The position numbers were made by a program, and so were the translations under genes. From NCBI GenBank assembly GCA_038210445.1, contig JBBQWQ010000031.1:21361-85360 (forward strand): 64,000 nt of DNA, given 5' to 3'. The DNA comes from JABFRG01 sp038210445. GTDB lineage: Bacteria > Myxococcota_A > Polyangia > Polyangiales > Polyangiaceae. Of the stretch, positions 36,153-45,684 are shown piece after piece (within the stretch, counting starts at the first letter, position 1; every line of letters begins with the position of its first letter). Under the pieces are notes generated by a model. The model saw only the letters and a program-made list of their open reading frames with translations. It did not search any database and was not told where the DNA came from.

Positions 36153-36320
36153 CGCCATCGACGCGGCGCAAACGGGTCCCTGACGCAACCGTCCGCGAGG
36201 GATAGCACCGTCTGGGTCCCTCTCTTGGCCGGGCTGGCGTATAGTTCGTGCGGACTTTGCAGAGCGCTCCACTGCGCTCGCGAACGCGTGCACGATGCAC
36301 CCGTGCGCCGGAGAACGCCC

Positions 36321-37973
36321 ATGAACGACCAAAGCCGTAGCCGTGTGAGATGGATGCAACGAGCGGTTCCGCTGTGGGCAGCCCTGGGCGCGGGGCTGGT
36401 AGCCGGCCTCGCCTCCTGCGACACCTCCACCGCCGAGCTGCAGTCGGTGTTCCCGGACGCCGGCGTCGAGGCCGAGCCGCCCATCCCGCCCACCATCGAC
36501 CGCGATGACTTTGAGCTGCCGGTGCTCGACGTGGACGTTCCGGCCAACGCCCCTGCGCTCTTCGAAGGCAAAGACGCGGCCAGCACCGGGCCTTGCCTGC
36601 ACGAGCCGGAGCTCGGGTCGCTCATTCCGCGAAACTGGATCCGCCCGCGCTTTCGCTTCACCGCGCCGAACCAAGAGAACCTGTTCGAGATTCGTCTCGA
36701 TATTCCCGGCGAGAAGTCGCCCCTTCGCATCTACACCCGGCAGAGCGGCTACACACTGGTGAGCGCGACCTGGAAGACCATCACTGCGGTGGCCGTGGGC
36801 CAGACCCTCAAAGTGCGCGTTCGCAGTCTGGTAGTCGACCCCGGGGGCAAGACCACCGCCGGTCCGTTCCTGGGCGCCAACGGCACCATGGAGATTGCGC
36901 CAGTGGCCGCCGCGGGAACGGTCGTCTACTGGACCACCAGCGGCGGCTCGGTACTCAAGGGCTTTCGCATGGGCGACGAGACGGTGCAGACGGTCATTAC
37001 GCCTCCGCAGACCGGAACGGCGTGCGTGGCGTGCCACACTTCGACGCCGGACGGAAAGTACGTCGCCATGACCGTATCGACGGTGGCGGGCGACGGCAGC
37101 GGCCCGGCCTTCGTCAACCTGCGCACGCTCGACGGCACGGCTGCGGAGCCCCCGTTTCTCACGGCGAGCGCACGGACCCTTTTGAGCCGACTCGACCAGC
37201 ACGCGCCGGCGTTCTCGAAGGCGCACTGGCAGGACGGCGATCACACCGCGCTGACGATGCTGCCGATCGCGGGCAAGACCGAAATTGTGTGGACCAACCT
37301 GGAGGCGCCCAACACCAATCAAGGCGAGGGATGGGGCATCGTCGCCCGCACCGGCGACACCAACGCTGCCTCCGCTGCCACCTTCAGCCACGACGGAAAG
37401 ACCATCGTCTACACGTCTTCGCCCGGCTCTGGCGCCGGCACCATCACCGGTTCGGGCGCTCTTTTCAGTGTACCTTACACGAATCGCGCGGGGGGCGCCG
37501 CCACCGCCATCAGCGGCGCCAGTGATCCAGCCTTCCACTACTTTTACCCGACGTTCTCCGCCGACGACGCTTTCCTGGCGACCAATCGCATACCGGCCGG
37601 GCCCTCGGCCACCAGCTACAACAACCCGGCGGCCGAGGTGTTCGTGATGCCACGAGCTGGCGGCCCCCCCACGCGGCTCGCGGCCAACGATCCGCCTGCA
37701 TGCCTCGCCACGGTCAAGAGCCCGGGCATCACCAACTCGTGGCCCAAGTGGTCGCCCGAGGTGAAGCGCGCGAACGGGAAGGACTACTACTTCATGGTCT
37801 TCTCCTCTACGCGCTACGCCACCGGCCACGGGCCGCAACTCTACGTGGCCCCGATCGTCGTCAGCGGCGGCGTGGTGCAGACCTACCCCGCGCTCTACCT
37901 GTGGAACCAACCGGAGACCGAGAACAACCACACCCCAGCGTGGGACGTGTTCGAGCTCGCCGGCCCGAAGTGA
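36321..37973 (+). CDS. lipoprotein with TolB-like propeller and CxxCH motif
   Basis: 550 residues from ATG 36321 behind GGAG; lipobox LASC after the signal sequence. A beta-sandwich-like N-terminal part (RPRFRFTAPNQENLFEIRL) precedes CVACH (residues about 234-238), a Cys-x2-Cys-His motif that could bind heme c or a metal. The C-terminal half is propeller-like, with WD40/TolB phrases such as AATFSHDGKTIVYTSS, YPTFSADDAFLATNR and WPKWSPEVKRANG. Enzyme function not recognised. Rightward, with 156 nt to the next gene. Confidence 0.8.
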   Translation: MNDQSRSRVRWMQRAVPLWAALGAGLVAGLASCDTSTAELQSVFPDAGVEAEPPIPPTIDRDDFELPVLDVDVPANAPALFEGKDAASTGPCLHEPELGSLIPRNWIRPRFRFTAPNQENLFEIRLDIPGEKSPLRIYTRQSGYTLVSATWKTITAVAVGQTLKVRVRSLVVDPGGKTTAGPFLGANGTMEIAPVAAAGTVVYWTTSGGSVLKGFRMGDETVQTVITPPQTGTACVACHTSTPDGKYVAMTVSTVAGDGSGPAFVNLRTLDGTAAEPPFLTASARTLLSRLDQHAPAFSKAHWQDGDHTALTMLPIAGKTEIVWTNLEAPNTNQGEGWGIVARTGDTNAASAATFSHDGKTIVYTSSPGSGAGTITGSGALFSVPYTNRAGGAATAISGASDPAFHYFYPTFSADDAFLATNRIPAGPSATSYNNPAAEVFVMPRAGGPPTRLAANDPPACLATVKSPGITNSWPKWSPEVKRANGKDYYFMVFSSTRYATGHGPQLYVAPIVVSGGVVQTYPALYLWNQPETENNHTPAWDVFELAGPK

Positions 37974-38129
37974 GCGCAGGAATTTCCGATTTTCCGCCGT
38001 AAAGTCTGGCACTGCTGTCAGTCACTCGCTTGACGGCGCGGCGGATTGGGGTAGGAAAGTACCTAGTTTGCCGCGGTTTTTGCGCGGCGCGCGTTGGCAC
38101 AACACGTGCCTTGCCGAGGCTTCTACCCC

Positions 38130-39275
38130 ATGCGACACATCCTCATCGGCTCCTCGCTCGTCTTCGCGCTCGGCTGCGCTTCCGACCCCGCAGCGGCGCC
38201 TGCGCCCACGCCCAAGGCCCAGGTAGCTCCCGAGCTGGGCGTGGGTGACAAGACCGCGGCGTCGGTCACTCTCACCACCATTATCGGTCCCGAGGCGCGC
38301 CTCAAGCGCCCCACCGATCTCGACTTCAATCCGCGCGTAAGCGGCGAGCTCTGGGTGGTCAACGCCACCGACAACAGCATGGTCATCGTGCACGACGCCA
38401 CCAGCGATGGGCGCACTTCGGAGCGTCGCAACGAGCCGGCCATGGACCACTTCATGGACCGCCCGACCGCCATCGCCTTCGGCGCCGACCCCACCACCTT
38501 CGGATCGGTGGGCACCTTCGGCACCTGCGGTGAGTCGCGAAACGAGCATGGGTCGATGGAGGGCAACGCCAACGACTTCATGGGCCCGGTCTTGTGGACC
38601 AGCGATCTGGCCATCTTCAGCAAGAAGGACCCGATCGGGCTCGGCTCGCACATCGACATGCTCCACTCGAGCCCGCTGTGCATGGGCATCACCCACGAAG
38701 CCGACAATGTGTACTGGGTCTTCGGCGGGCAGTCGGGCGCCATTCAGCGCTACGACTTCGCCAAGGACCACGGCGTGGGCATGGACGACCACTCCGACGG
38801 CAGCATTCGCTGGTACGGCGCCGGGCAGTTCAAGCGGGTCGAGGGCGTGCCCAGCCACCTGGCGTTCCGCGCGCAAGACGGCATGGTTTACGCCGCCGAC
38901 ACCGGCAACGGTCGTATCGTGAAGCTCGACACCAAGTCCGGAACGCGCAGCAAGAACGCTCCCAAGAAGGAGGAGCTGGTGGCCAGCGACTTCATGGACG
39001 GCGCCGCCATCGAAGAGGTGGTGTCGCAGAGCCAAGGCCTGGTCACGCGGCCCTCGGGCCTGGAGATTCACGGCGAATACCTGTACGTCTCCGACAACGC
39101 CAACGGCCGCATCACCGCCTTCGACTTCAAGGGCGAGGCCGTGAACTGGCTCGACACCGGCCTCCCGGAAGGGGCCCTGGGCGGCATGGTCTTCGGGCCC
39201 GACGGCAAGCTCTACATCGTCGACATGCTGGGCAACCAAGTGCTGCGCATCGACCCGAAGCCTGCCGCCAAGTAG
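38130..39275 (+). CDS. predicted lipoprotein, NHL-type beta-propeller
   Basis: 381 residues from ATG 38130; signal sequence with lipobox ALGC and an Ala/Pro linker. The body has NHL-like strands (RPTDLDFNPRVSGELWVVN, RPSGLEIHGEYLYVSDNANG, GALGGMVFGPDGKLYIVDML), giving a propeller. A distinct stretch with many His, Asp and Met residues (MDHFMDRPTAIAFG; SHIDMLHSSPLCMGITHE) may bind a metal, and the only Cys pair after the lipobox lies in this region. A promoter-like TTGACG-16-TAGGAA is seen at 38032-38059. The ATP-grasp gene follows after 16 nt, so the two are probably co-transcribed. Confidence 0.8.
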   Translation: MRHILIGSSLVFALGCASDPAAAPAPTPKAQVAPELGVGDKTAASVTLTTIIGPEARLKRPTDLDFNPRVSGELWVVNATDNSMVIVHDATSDGRTSERRNEPAMDHFMDRPTAIAFGADPTTFGSVGTFGTCGESRNEHGSMEGNANDFMGPVLWTSDLAIFSKKDPIGLGSHIDMLHSSPLCMGITHEADNVYWVFGGQSGAIQRYDFAKDHGVGMDDHSDGSIRWYGAGQFKRVEGVPSHLAFRAQDGMVYAADTGNGRIVKLDTKSGTRSKNAPKKEELVASDFMDGAAIEEVVSQSQGLVTRPSGLEIHGEYLYVSDNANGRITAFDFKGEAVNWLDTGLPEGALGGMVFGPDGKLYIVDMLGNQVLRIDPKPAAK

Positions 39276-39291
39276 TGGTAGAGCAGTGCCC

Positions 39292-40311
39292 ATGAGCACG
39301 CCGGATCTGGTCGTCCTTTACGAGCACCCCGAGTGGCAGAAGCCCCTGTTCGCCGCGCTGGAGCGGCGGGGGGTGGCCTTCGAGGCGTTCGACCTCAAGG
39401 CCGCGGCCTTCGACGTCGATGCTGCGCCGCGCGCGCCGCTGTACTTCAACCAGGCGAGCCCCAGCGCCTACGTGCGCGGCAACACCCGCGCGGTGCCGTT
39501 GGCGCTCTCGTTCATGCGCACCCTCGAAACCGCAGGTGCGCGCGTGCTCAACGGCTCGCAGGCATTCGCCCTCGAGCTCTCGAAGAGCGCCCAGGGCTCG
39601 CTCTGCCACAAGCTGGGTATCGCACACCCGCAGTCGCTGGCCTTCAACGACGTCGAAACGGCGCTCGCGCGGTGGAGCACCTGGCCGGCACTGGTGAAGC
39701 CCGAGCAGGGCGGAAGCGGCGCCCGCATGTACCTGCTCTCGGAGCCGGGCGAGCTAAAAAGGCTCCTCGGAGATCGACCCGACCTGTGGGAGCCCGATCA
39801 CCTGCTGCTCCTCCAGGAGTACTTTCCGCTGCCGCCGGCGCAGGGCATCGTGCGCATGGAGTACCTGGGCGGCGAGCTGCTCTACGCCATGCGCGTGGTG
39901 TCGCACGGCGCGTTCAACCTGTGCCCTTCCGAGGTGTGCAACCCGGACGAGGGCGAGGGCCACTGCGCGGTGCCATCGCTCCAGCCTGCGGCCACCAAGG
40001 AGCCGGTGAAGCCGGTGGAGTTCCACCCCTACCCCGAGGTTCCGGCGGAAGCCGTGCGCGATGGCGCCCGCATCCTCCGCGAAGGGGGCATCGACGTGGG
40101 CGGCATCGAGTACCTGGAGGCGGAAGGTGGGCGGCGCGTGTTTTATGACGTGAACGCCAACTCCAACCTGCGGCCGGCCATCGCGCAGTCGTTCGGCTTC
40201 GACCCCTTCGAGCGGGTGGTGACCTTCCTGCAAGGGCACATCGCGGGCAGCAAGCGCGGCTGCGATCAGGGCGCGTCGCCGCAGCCGAGCACCGCGCGTT
40301 TGACCACGTAG
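39292..40311 (+). CDS. RimK-like ATP-grasp ligase
   Basis: 339 residues from ATG 39292 (GTG 39286 is possible). The ATP-grasp fold is seen in LVKPEQGGSGARMYLL (ATP-binding Lys and glycine loop, about 143-160), LLQEYFPLP, RMEYLGGELLYAM and the C-terminal metal site GIEYLEAEGGRRVFYDVNANSN with the Asp-x-Asn-x-Asn pattern. This fits glutathione-synthetase/RimK-type amide-bond ligases. Substrate is unknown; the tight spacing behind a lipoprotein gene might mean that a peptide or glutamate tail is added to a partner, but that is speculation. Its 3' end overlaps the convergent lipoprotein gene by 46 nt. Confidence 0.85.
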   Translation: MSTPDLVVLYEHPEWQKPLFAALERRGVAFEAFDLKAAAFDVDAAPRAPLYFNQASPSAYVRGNTRAVPLALSFMRTLETAGARVLNGSQAFALELSKSAQGSLCHKLGIAHPQSLAFNDVETALARWSTWPALVKPEQGGSGARMYLLSEPGELKRLLGDRPDLWEPDHLLLLQEYFPLPPAQGIVRMEYLGGELLYAMRVVSHGAFNLCPSEVCNPDEGEGHCAVPSLQPAATKEPVKPVEFHPYPEVPAEAVRDGARILREGGIDVGGIEYLEAEGGRRVFYDVNANSNLRPAIAQSFGFDPFERVVTFLQGHIAGSKRGCDQGASPQPSTARLTT

Positions 40312-41609
40312 CCCTTGGCGCGGTCGAGCGCCAGGTAGACCAGCAGCACGTCGCCCGAGGGCAGCGCCGCGAGCTTCGCCTCCTGAACGGTCTCGTCGTC
40401 GGCGCCCACGCGGGTGGTGCCCAGCACATTGCCCTCGGCGTCGAAGCGCCGGAGCTTGGTGAGGCGCTTGCCGCCCACTTGCTCGGCGCTGACCACCAGC
40501 GTGTCTGCGGCGCGCGCCAGCGCGAACACCGCGCTGCGCTCGTCGACCCCTGCGCTTTCGCCGATGGCCACCGGCTTGGGCGCATCGGGCTTCCTTCCGA
40601 AGACGAAACGCATGGCATACAGCTCCGGCTTGGCCATGAGTGTGGTCCACACTGCGACGTGCTCACCGTCGGGATCGAGCGCCACCGCCGGCGGGTTGGT
40701 GGCGGTACCGAGCCAGTAGCCCGCATCGGAAGGCCCGTCGGGCAGGCGCCGGGCAACGATGACGCTGCCGTTGAACCGTGCAACATACACAGATCCGGCG
40801 GCGCCGCGAGCCGCCCCCAGCATGGTGAACGCGTAGCGCTCGCTGGGTTTGTCGCCCGCCTTGATGGGTGTCTCACGGCGCGCATACACCACGCCGCCGA
40901 TGGTCAAGGCCGCGGTCATCTTCTGGCCATCGGTCTCCAAGGTGCTCTCCACCGCGCCGAAGCCATTGTCCGTCTGCACGGTACGGCAGTCGACGGTCTC
41001 GTGGGTCGCGCCGTCGGCGCCCGCCGTGAGGCTCGGGCCCTCGAACGAGATGAACGGCGCACCCTCGGGCCCGCAGTGCACGCGGCGCACCTTCTCGGTC
41101 GTGGTCTCGACGTAGTCGGCCGATACCCGCACCTTGCCGTCTTTGGCGTCGAGCGGCGTCACCCGCTGGAGCACCCTGCGGACGGAGCTCTCGGGTTTGC
41201 GGTCGAGGGCCTCGAAGGGCTCAGAAAGCTCGGCGACGGTCACCGCGCCAGCGTCGTCATACGTTGCCACCTTGGGCGTCCCCTGCCCTTTCGCGTAGCC
41301 CACGGCCGAGATGGCCAACCCGAGCGTGATGCCGGTGTCGGCGCGCACGCCCTGGTCGACCAGCGTGACGTCGCCCTTCACCACGCAGGCAGCCGCAGCG
41401 GGCTTGGCGGCGGCCGACGATGCGGAGCCGCCGGCGGTGGCGGGGCCCGAGGGAGCTGCGCCGGCGGTGGGCACCACAGCGGAGGAGAGGGCCGGCGCCG
41501 CGTCGGGGGCGGCGGTGCTCTTTGCGCACCCCGAGCACCCCGGCGCTGCGGTGGCGAGCACGAGCAGGGCAAGGACCGGGAGCGACGAGGGACGCGGGGC
41601 TGCGGACAT
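40266..41609 (-). CDS. predicted lipoprotein of unknown function
   Basis: 447 residues from ATG 41609; signal sequence with lipobox APGC (followed by SGC) and a long Ala/Ser/Pro linker to about residue 75. The body alternates beta strands with short repeats such as SVYVARFNGSVIVARRL and DTLVVSAEQVGGKRLTKLRRFDAEGN, which suggests a propeller. Three Cys (ACVVKG, VHCGPEG, VDCRTV) could form disulfides. The last 46 bases overlap the end of the ATP-grasp gene on the other strand, an unusually long convergent overlap, so the two transcripts would be complementary there. Confidence 0.78.
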   Translation of the reverse strand: MSAAPRPSSLPVLALLVLATAAPGCSGCAKSTAAPDAAPALSSAVVPTAGAAPSGPATAGGSASSAAAKPAAAACVVKGDVTLVDQGVRADTGITLGLAISAVGYAKGQGTPKVATYDDAGAVTVAELSEPFEALDRKPESSVRRVLQRVTPLDAKDGKVRVSADYVETTTEKVRRVHCGPEGAPFISFEGPSLTAGADGATHETVDCRTVQTDNGFGAVESTLETDGQKMTAALTIGGVVYARRETPIKAGDKPSERYAFTMLGAARGAAGSVYVARFNGSVIVARRLPDGPSDAGYWLGTATNPPAVALDPDGEHVAVWTTLMAKPELYAMRFVFGRKPDAPKPVAIGESAGVDERSAVFALARAADTLVVSAEQVGGKRLTKLRRFDAEGNVLGTTRVGADDETVQEAKLAALPSGDVLLVYLALDRAKGYVVKRAVLGCGDAP

Positions 41610-41733
41610 GGTGCGAGTTTCAACGCGGGAGCCGCCGCTGGCAATCCAAGAAATTCCGCGGCAGACAAAACCGAAGCGCCGCCACCGCCAACGCGGAGAG
41701 GCGGCGCCTCGAAGCAACGTGACGTGACGACGC

Positions 41734-43524
41734 TCAGGGGTTGGAAACGCCCCAGGAGCTCGCGCCCACGGCCCAATCGGCCTTGGCGTTGGTGTCGGTG
41801 GCCGCGACGCGCCGGAAGCTGTTGGTGGCGGGCGTAGTGCCCACGTTCTTGAAGTCGGCGCCGATGAGGAGCGCCTCTGCATTGTTGGCGCAGGCCGCGC
41901 CGGCGCAGTCGGCCCACTGGGTGGCGGCTGCGAGCGCGTTCACTTCCAGGTACCAGGTGGCCGAGGGCGTGAGCGCCGAGCTGAACCAGGCGACGCCGTC
42001 TTGGAGCACCTTGTTGGGGCCGCGGGCGACGATGACGCGGGCGTTGTTGGTCATGCCGACGGTGCCCTTCACGTCCCACGCGCCCGCGAAGCAGAGCGCG
42101 CCCGCGCAGCCGGTCTTGCTGGTGGTCTCGTCGGTGACGCCGGTTCCGTCGAGGTGCACCACCACCAGATCGTCGACCGCCACCGCCAGGTTCGGCAACG
42201 TGGCGAGGATGACCTTGTTGTTCACCAGATTCTCTTCGAGCGTGATGCCGAGGAGGTTGCCGGCGGTGACGACGCGGAGCTCGATGAGGTCGGCTCCGCC
42301 CGCCTGCGCGGGGTTGAGCTCGTCGAGGCGCACCACCGCGGGCGTGACGTAGCCCAGGAAGTTGGCGGTCTTTGCGGTGGCGTCGATGCCCTTGGTGAGC
42401 GTGTCTTGCAGCGTTGCCGCGACGGTGACGGTGTACGGCGTGGCCGGGGTTTGGCTCGACGTGGTGAGGGTCACTTCCTTGGGACCGGAGAGCACTGCAG
42501 CGCTCACCGTGAGCCCGCCGTTGAGCGTGAACTGCGTTCCGTCGGCCAAAAGCGAGGCCGGCGCGATCTTGCGATCGAACGTTACCACCACCGTGGTGAG
42601 GTTGGTGGCCGCCGCCGCGGCGACCTTGGGCGCCTTGCAAACCAGCGCTGAGACGTCGGCATCGACGAAGCCCGACGGCTGCGCCGCGGAGGTGAAGCGC
42701 CACATGGGGCCGGTGAGCGTGAACGTGCAGGCGCTGGAGACGTCGAGGGCTTCTTGCACCGTCTGCGGCAAACGCACCCGAAGGTTGGCGCTGGCAGCGG
42801 TGATGCCGGTGGTGGTTACCTGCGCGCCGACGGAGCCGGCGCCGGCGGCCACGAAGTCGGTGGCGACGGTGGCCGAGAGCTTCACGTACTCGCTCTCGTA
42901 GCGGTCGAGCCCAGTGACCACGTCGGTGGCGGCGGTGAGGTCTTGCAGGAGCGACGAGAGCGCCTTGCCCTGCGATACGCGGGTGAAGTTGGTGAGCGCC
43001 ACCACCTCGCGAAGGCTCGCTACGTTGAGCACGCCGGTGGCCTTGAACGACACCTCGTCGCCGGCAACCGGGACCGGCGTCAGCGTTGCCGGATCGACGG
43101 CCACGAAGATGGCCGGACCGTTCTGCTCGGCCTGGACGAAGAAGCCCGCCGGATCGGCGCCCACCGCGGGCCGCACATAGGTTACGAAGGCGTTGTCGAT
43201 GGGCAGGTTCACGACGCCGCCGTCGGTGCCCGCGTCGGTCACCGACGTGGCGGCGGTGCGCACGGCTTGAATCTTCTGCGACGCGGGGCTCAGGTTCGCG
43301 TCGGGTACGTCGGCGGTCGCGTCGCGGCCGCCGTCGGTGATGGGCGCATCGGCCCGCGCGTCTTGCGGCGGCGTGGTGCGGTCCTTGGCGGCGTCGGCCA
43401 CCGGCGTGCCGGAGTCGCTCGGGTCCGGAGAGGTGCCGGGATCGTCTCCGCAGGCGTAGAGCACGGAGCCCGCGCAGGCGAGGGCGAGCAGCGAACCGAA
43501 AGCGGGACGTCGAGAGAGCTTCAT
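41734..43524 (-). CDS. lipoprotein with Big/SbsA-like and lamin-tail-like domains
   Basis: 596 residues from ATG 43524; lipobox LYAC, Cys25, and an Asp-rich linker to about 75. A beta-rich N-terminal part resembles an OB-like 'uncharacterised surface' domain (AFVTYVRPAVGADPAGFFVQ). An SbsA Ig-like (Big_5) domain spans about 290-385 (TTVVVTFDRKIAPASLLADG, TPYTVTVAATLQD). The C terminus (about 395-596) looks like a lamin-tail domain (VRLDELNPAQAGGADLIELR, VARGPNKVLQDG) with two Cys pairs. It is a surface protein, probably structural or adhesive. It diverges from the ku remnant. Confidence 0.82.
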   Translation of the reverse strand: MKLSRRPAFGSLLALACAGSVLYACGDDPGTSPDPSDSGTPVADAAKDRTTPPQDARADAPITDGGRDATADVPDANLSPASQKIQAVRTAATSVTDAGTDGGVVNLPIDNAFVTYVRPAVGADPAGFFVQAEQNGPAIFVAVDPATLTPVPVAGDEVSFKATGVLNVASLREVVALTNFTRVSQGKALSSLLQDLTAATDVVTGLDRYESEYVKLSATVATDFVAAGAGSVGAQVTTTGITAASANLRVRLPQTVQEALDVSSACTFTLTGPMWRFTSAAQPSGFVDADVSALVCKAPKVAAAAATNLTTVVVTFDRKIAPASLLADGTQFTLNGGLTVSAAVLSGPKEVTLTTSSQTPATPYTVTVAATLQDTLTKGIDATAKTANFLGYVTPAVVRLDELNPAQAGGADLIELRVVTAGNLLGITLEENLVNNKVILATLPNLAVAVDDLVVVHLDGTGVTDETTSKTGCAGALCFAGAWDVKGTVGMTNNARVIVARGPNKVLQDGVAWFSSALTPSATWYLEVNALAAATQWADCAGAACANNAEALLIGADFKNVGTTPATNSFRRVAATDTNAKADWAVGASSWGVSNP

Positions 43525-43703
43525 GGCCAGAGGTCTACACCAGCGGCGGCTGAAATCCAGCACACACGCGACTTCGCGCCCGGCCGCCCCAACGGGGCAA
43601 TTCGTCACACTCGCGTCGCAGAGCAGACACGCAAGTTCGGCGCGCCCCGCGCGGATCTCCGAAGGCACGGCGGTTGCTCCGTGGGCGGCGGAGGACCGAT
43701 TCC

Positions 43704-44089
43704 ATGGCGACCAAAAAGAACGCAAAACGCCGTCACCCCGCTCCGCATCGTGCGAACCCCGAGGCCAAGGCGACCGAAGGTGGCGGCCGCGCATTGTGGA
43801 CCGGATCGATCAGCTTCGGGCTGCTGCAAATCCCAGTAGAACTGCACAGTGCCACCAGGAGCGACGACCTTCACTTTCATCAGCTCGACCGTCGCGACGG
43901 CAACCCGGTGGGATACACGCGGACCAGTAAGGTCACCGGGAAGCAAGTGGCGTGGGCCGATAGAAGCCTGCACAATACAAGGATACCTACCGCGACGAAC
44001 TGCGCGCGCGCATCGACGAAAATCTTCGTCGACTACCTGCGCAACGGTCGCGGCGGCCTCTGCCGAAAGAGATGCCGAAGGGCGCCTGA
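43704..44089 (+). pseudogene. collapsed ku-ligD (NHEJ) remnant
   Basis: ATG 43704 begins a good Ku N-terminal domain: ALWTGSISFGLLQIPVELHS, FHQLDRRDGNPVGYTRTSK and VTGKQVAW, about 85 residues. The match stops near 43960. In another frame 43973-44020 encodes QYKDTYRDELRARIDE, which looks like the Ku C-terminal helix, and back in the first frame 44019-44054 encodes KIFVDYLRNGRG, a core motif of the LigD polymerase domain. Full Ku is about 260-290 residues, so the middle of Ku and nearly all of LigD are gone. This is what a deletion across a ku-ligD operon would leave. No intact NHEJ gene is seen nearby. Confidence 0.8.
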
Positions 44090-44093
44090 GCGC

Positions 44094-44672
44094 TCAGAGC
44101 GGCTCCGAAGAGCGCCGCGGAAAGATGTCGAGATCGCGGGCGATGCGAAGGTCGTTCTCGACACCGCCAACGCCCACCACCTCGGCGACCGCAGCCGCGA
44201 TGTCATCGCGAAGGGCGGCGTCGACGATGCCGCGCAGCGTGACGTGACGGCCCCGCACCCGGACCTCCACGCTGCGGTGATCGAAGCCGGTGATGCCGGC
44301 GATGCGGGCAAGGACCGCGTCGCGCAAGGCTTCGTCTGCCTCGGCAACTCGAGCGGGCTCGCCTATGACGCGAACGTTCTCGTGCTTCTGCTCCCGGTAG
44401 CCGTGCGCGCCCAGGAGCGAGAGGACTACGTCGTCCGGCGCCGGCGTGTTCGCAGACGGCGGGTACGCCTCGGGGGTAGCGAGCGAGGCCGCGTGCGCGG
44501 CGCGCGGCCACTCCGCTGTGGCTCCCACGCCCTCGCAATGCGCCCCCTGGGTATCGTCGGTGGTCGGGGCGTGGCCCACCGTGGGCGCGGGCGCGGGCGC
44601 GGTCGCGGGCGCGGGCGCCGCGTCCCCTTCCCCGAAGTCGGGCCGCTCGTCGCGCTTCGTCACCATAACCAT
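44094..44672 (-). CDS. BON-domain protein
   Basis: About 192 residues (ATG 44672; ATG 44666 also possible; no clear ribosome site). The first half is a low-complexity Ala/Pro/Glu linker. The C-terminal 75 residues form a BON domain (LRDAVLARIAGI...HRSVEVRVRGRHVTLRGIV...DIAAAVAEVVGVGGVENDL, key strands only), a lipid- or envelope-binding module found in OsmY-type proteins. There is no signal peptide, so it may be cytoplasmic or peripherally bound. The gene ends 4 nt past the ku-ligD remnant on the opposite strand. Confidence 0.7.
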   Translation of the reverse strand: MVMVTKRDERPDFGEGDAAPAPATAPAPAPTVGHAPTTDDTQGAHCEGVGATAEWPRAAHAASLATPEAYPPSANTPAPDDVVLSLLGAHGYREQKHENVRVIGEPARVAEADEALRDAVLARIAGITGFDHRSVEVRVRGRHVTLRGIVDAALRDDIAAAVAEVVGVGGVENDLRIARDLDIFPRRSSEPL

Positions 44673-45169
44673 GCCAGAGGAGCAACAGCCGTGCCGTCGC
44701 CAGCGCCGCGTGGTCCGCCCTTTCTCACGGCACCCCATTCAAAGGCGCACGCTCCGCGGCGTGCCGGGGCTCGCAACGTCGAAGCTGCGGCATGTGAAGG
44801 CGCGCTTGCGGCTTTGGGTCGTTGAGAAACGCCGCAATTACCCGAGAACTTCACTATTTCGTTCCCGCGCCCGGTCGGCAATCGCCCTTCATCGTACACC
44901 GGTTACCCCAGGGCGTGGCTTCCCGCCGGCGGGTCTGCTCCCGTGGGTCCGTCGCGCGCCAAGCGTTGCGAAGTCGCATCTGCGTCTGGCGGCTATAGCG
45001 CCCCAGGTGGGGCGCGATGGGCCGCGTCGGTGACCCACGACGCAAGGGCGCTCCGTTGGAGCACGACGCCGCCCGCGCGACGGCCGTCGGGGCACGCTGC
45101 GTGCAGCGCATCCCGTCGAGGTGCACCATGGCAGGTATCGTCAAGCGCGGCGGGATCATCGCCGGACCC
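44673..45169. other. 497-base stretch without a supported gene
   Basis: Several short open frames exist on both strands, but none has a ribosome site, family motif or convincing codon pattern. It must contain the promoter of the leftward BON gene. No repeat, tRNA or hairpin with a T-tract was seen. With the adjacent ku-ligD remnant it looks like a decayed region. Confidence 0.4.
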
Positions 45170-45328
45170 ATGAACGAGGAGAATCAACGGACCAATCCTC
45201 CGGCCGCTGCCCCCGCGGCGCGAGAGGACGAAGTACCGGTCACCAAGCCCTCGCGTCGGGACTCCTCACAACAACGCGCCAAGCCCGCAAAGCCCGCGGA
45301 GCCGGACGTCGACCCGCGGACCGATTGA
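45170..45328 (+). CDS. possible small hydrophilic protein
   Basis: 52 codons from ATG 45170 (ATG 45128 in frame gives 66). The peptide is entirely hydrophilic, rich in Pro, Ala, Glu, Lys and Arg (PPAAAPAAREDEVPVTKPSR; RAKPAKPAEPDVDP), as in disordered or nucleoid-type tails. No family recognised and no clear ribosome site. It may be spurious. Confidence 0.25.
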   Translation: MNEENQRTNPPAAAPAAREDEVPVTKPSRRDSSQQRAKPAKPAEPDVDPRTD

Positions 45329-45427
45329 CACGAGCGTCCGCGACGCCACCGACCAAGTTGACTCGATCGGCTCTCGGAGACGCACGAGCGCACCGAGGCG
45401 TTGCTCCTCCTCGCCCAGCATCACTGC

Positions 45428-45491
45428 GAGACCTCGAGGAATTCCCGCCATTTCGACGGACACGTTCGGACCCTCGCGCCCCGCCGGTCGC
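45428..45491. repeat. 64-bp dispersed repeat, copy B
   Basis: Same element and orientation as 30249-30312, with 9 differences in 64 bases. It lies in the 356-base gap 45329-45684, which otherwise holds nothing recognisable. Short frames through it on the minus strand are artefacts of the repeat. Confidence 0.6.
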
Positions 45492-45684
45492 CGTGACGCC
45501 CTCAAGCCTGGGCTGCGGTGCCGCCGCGTCGGCCATCACGCCACGTGGCAATGCGTTGGCTCGCTGCCGCGGTGCGACGGCGACATACATGCGAATCTGA
45601 AGCGCACCTGTCGCAGTAGAACGCGCCGCCGTATGCGTCATCGTCGCGCCTTGCGGTGCGCGCAACGCTAGGAACACCAGCCGC

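Noticed and set aside
44446..45033. 195-codon plus-strand frame past the BON gene
   Set aside because: No domain, no ribosome site, mostly antisense to the BON gene linker, and Arg/Ala/Pro composition of a shadow frame.
45266..45505. 79-codon minus-strand frame across the 64-bp repeat
   Set aside because: Its only resemblance to another frame comes from the shared repeat, not from protein conservation.
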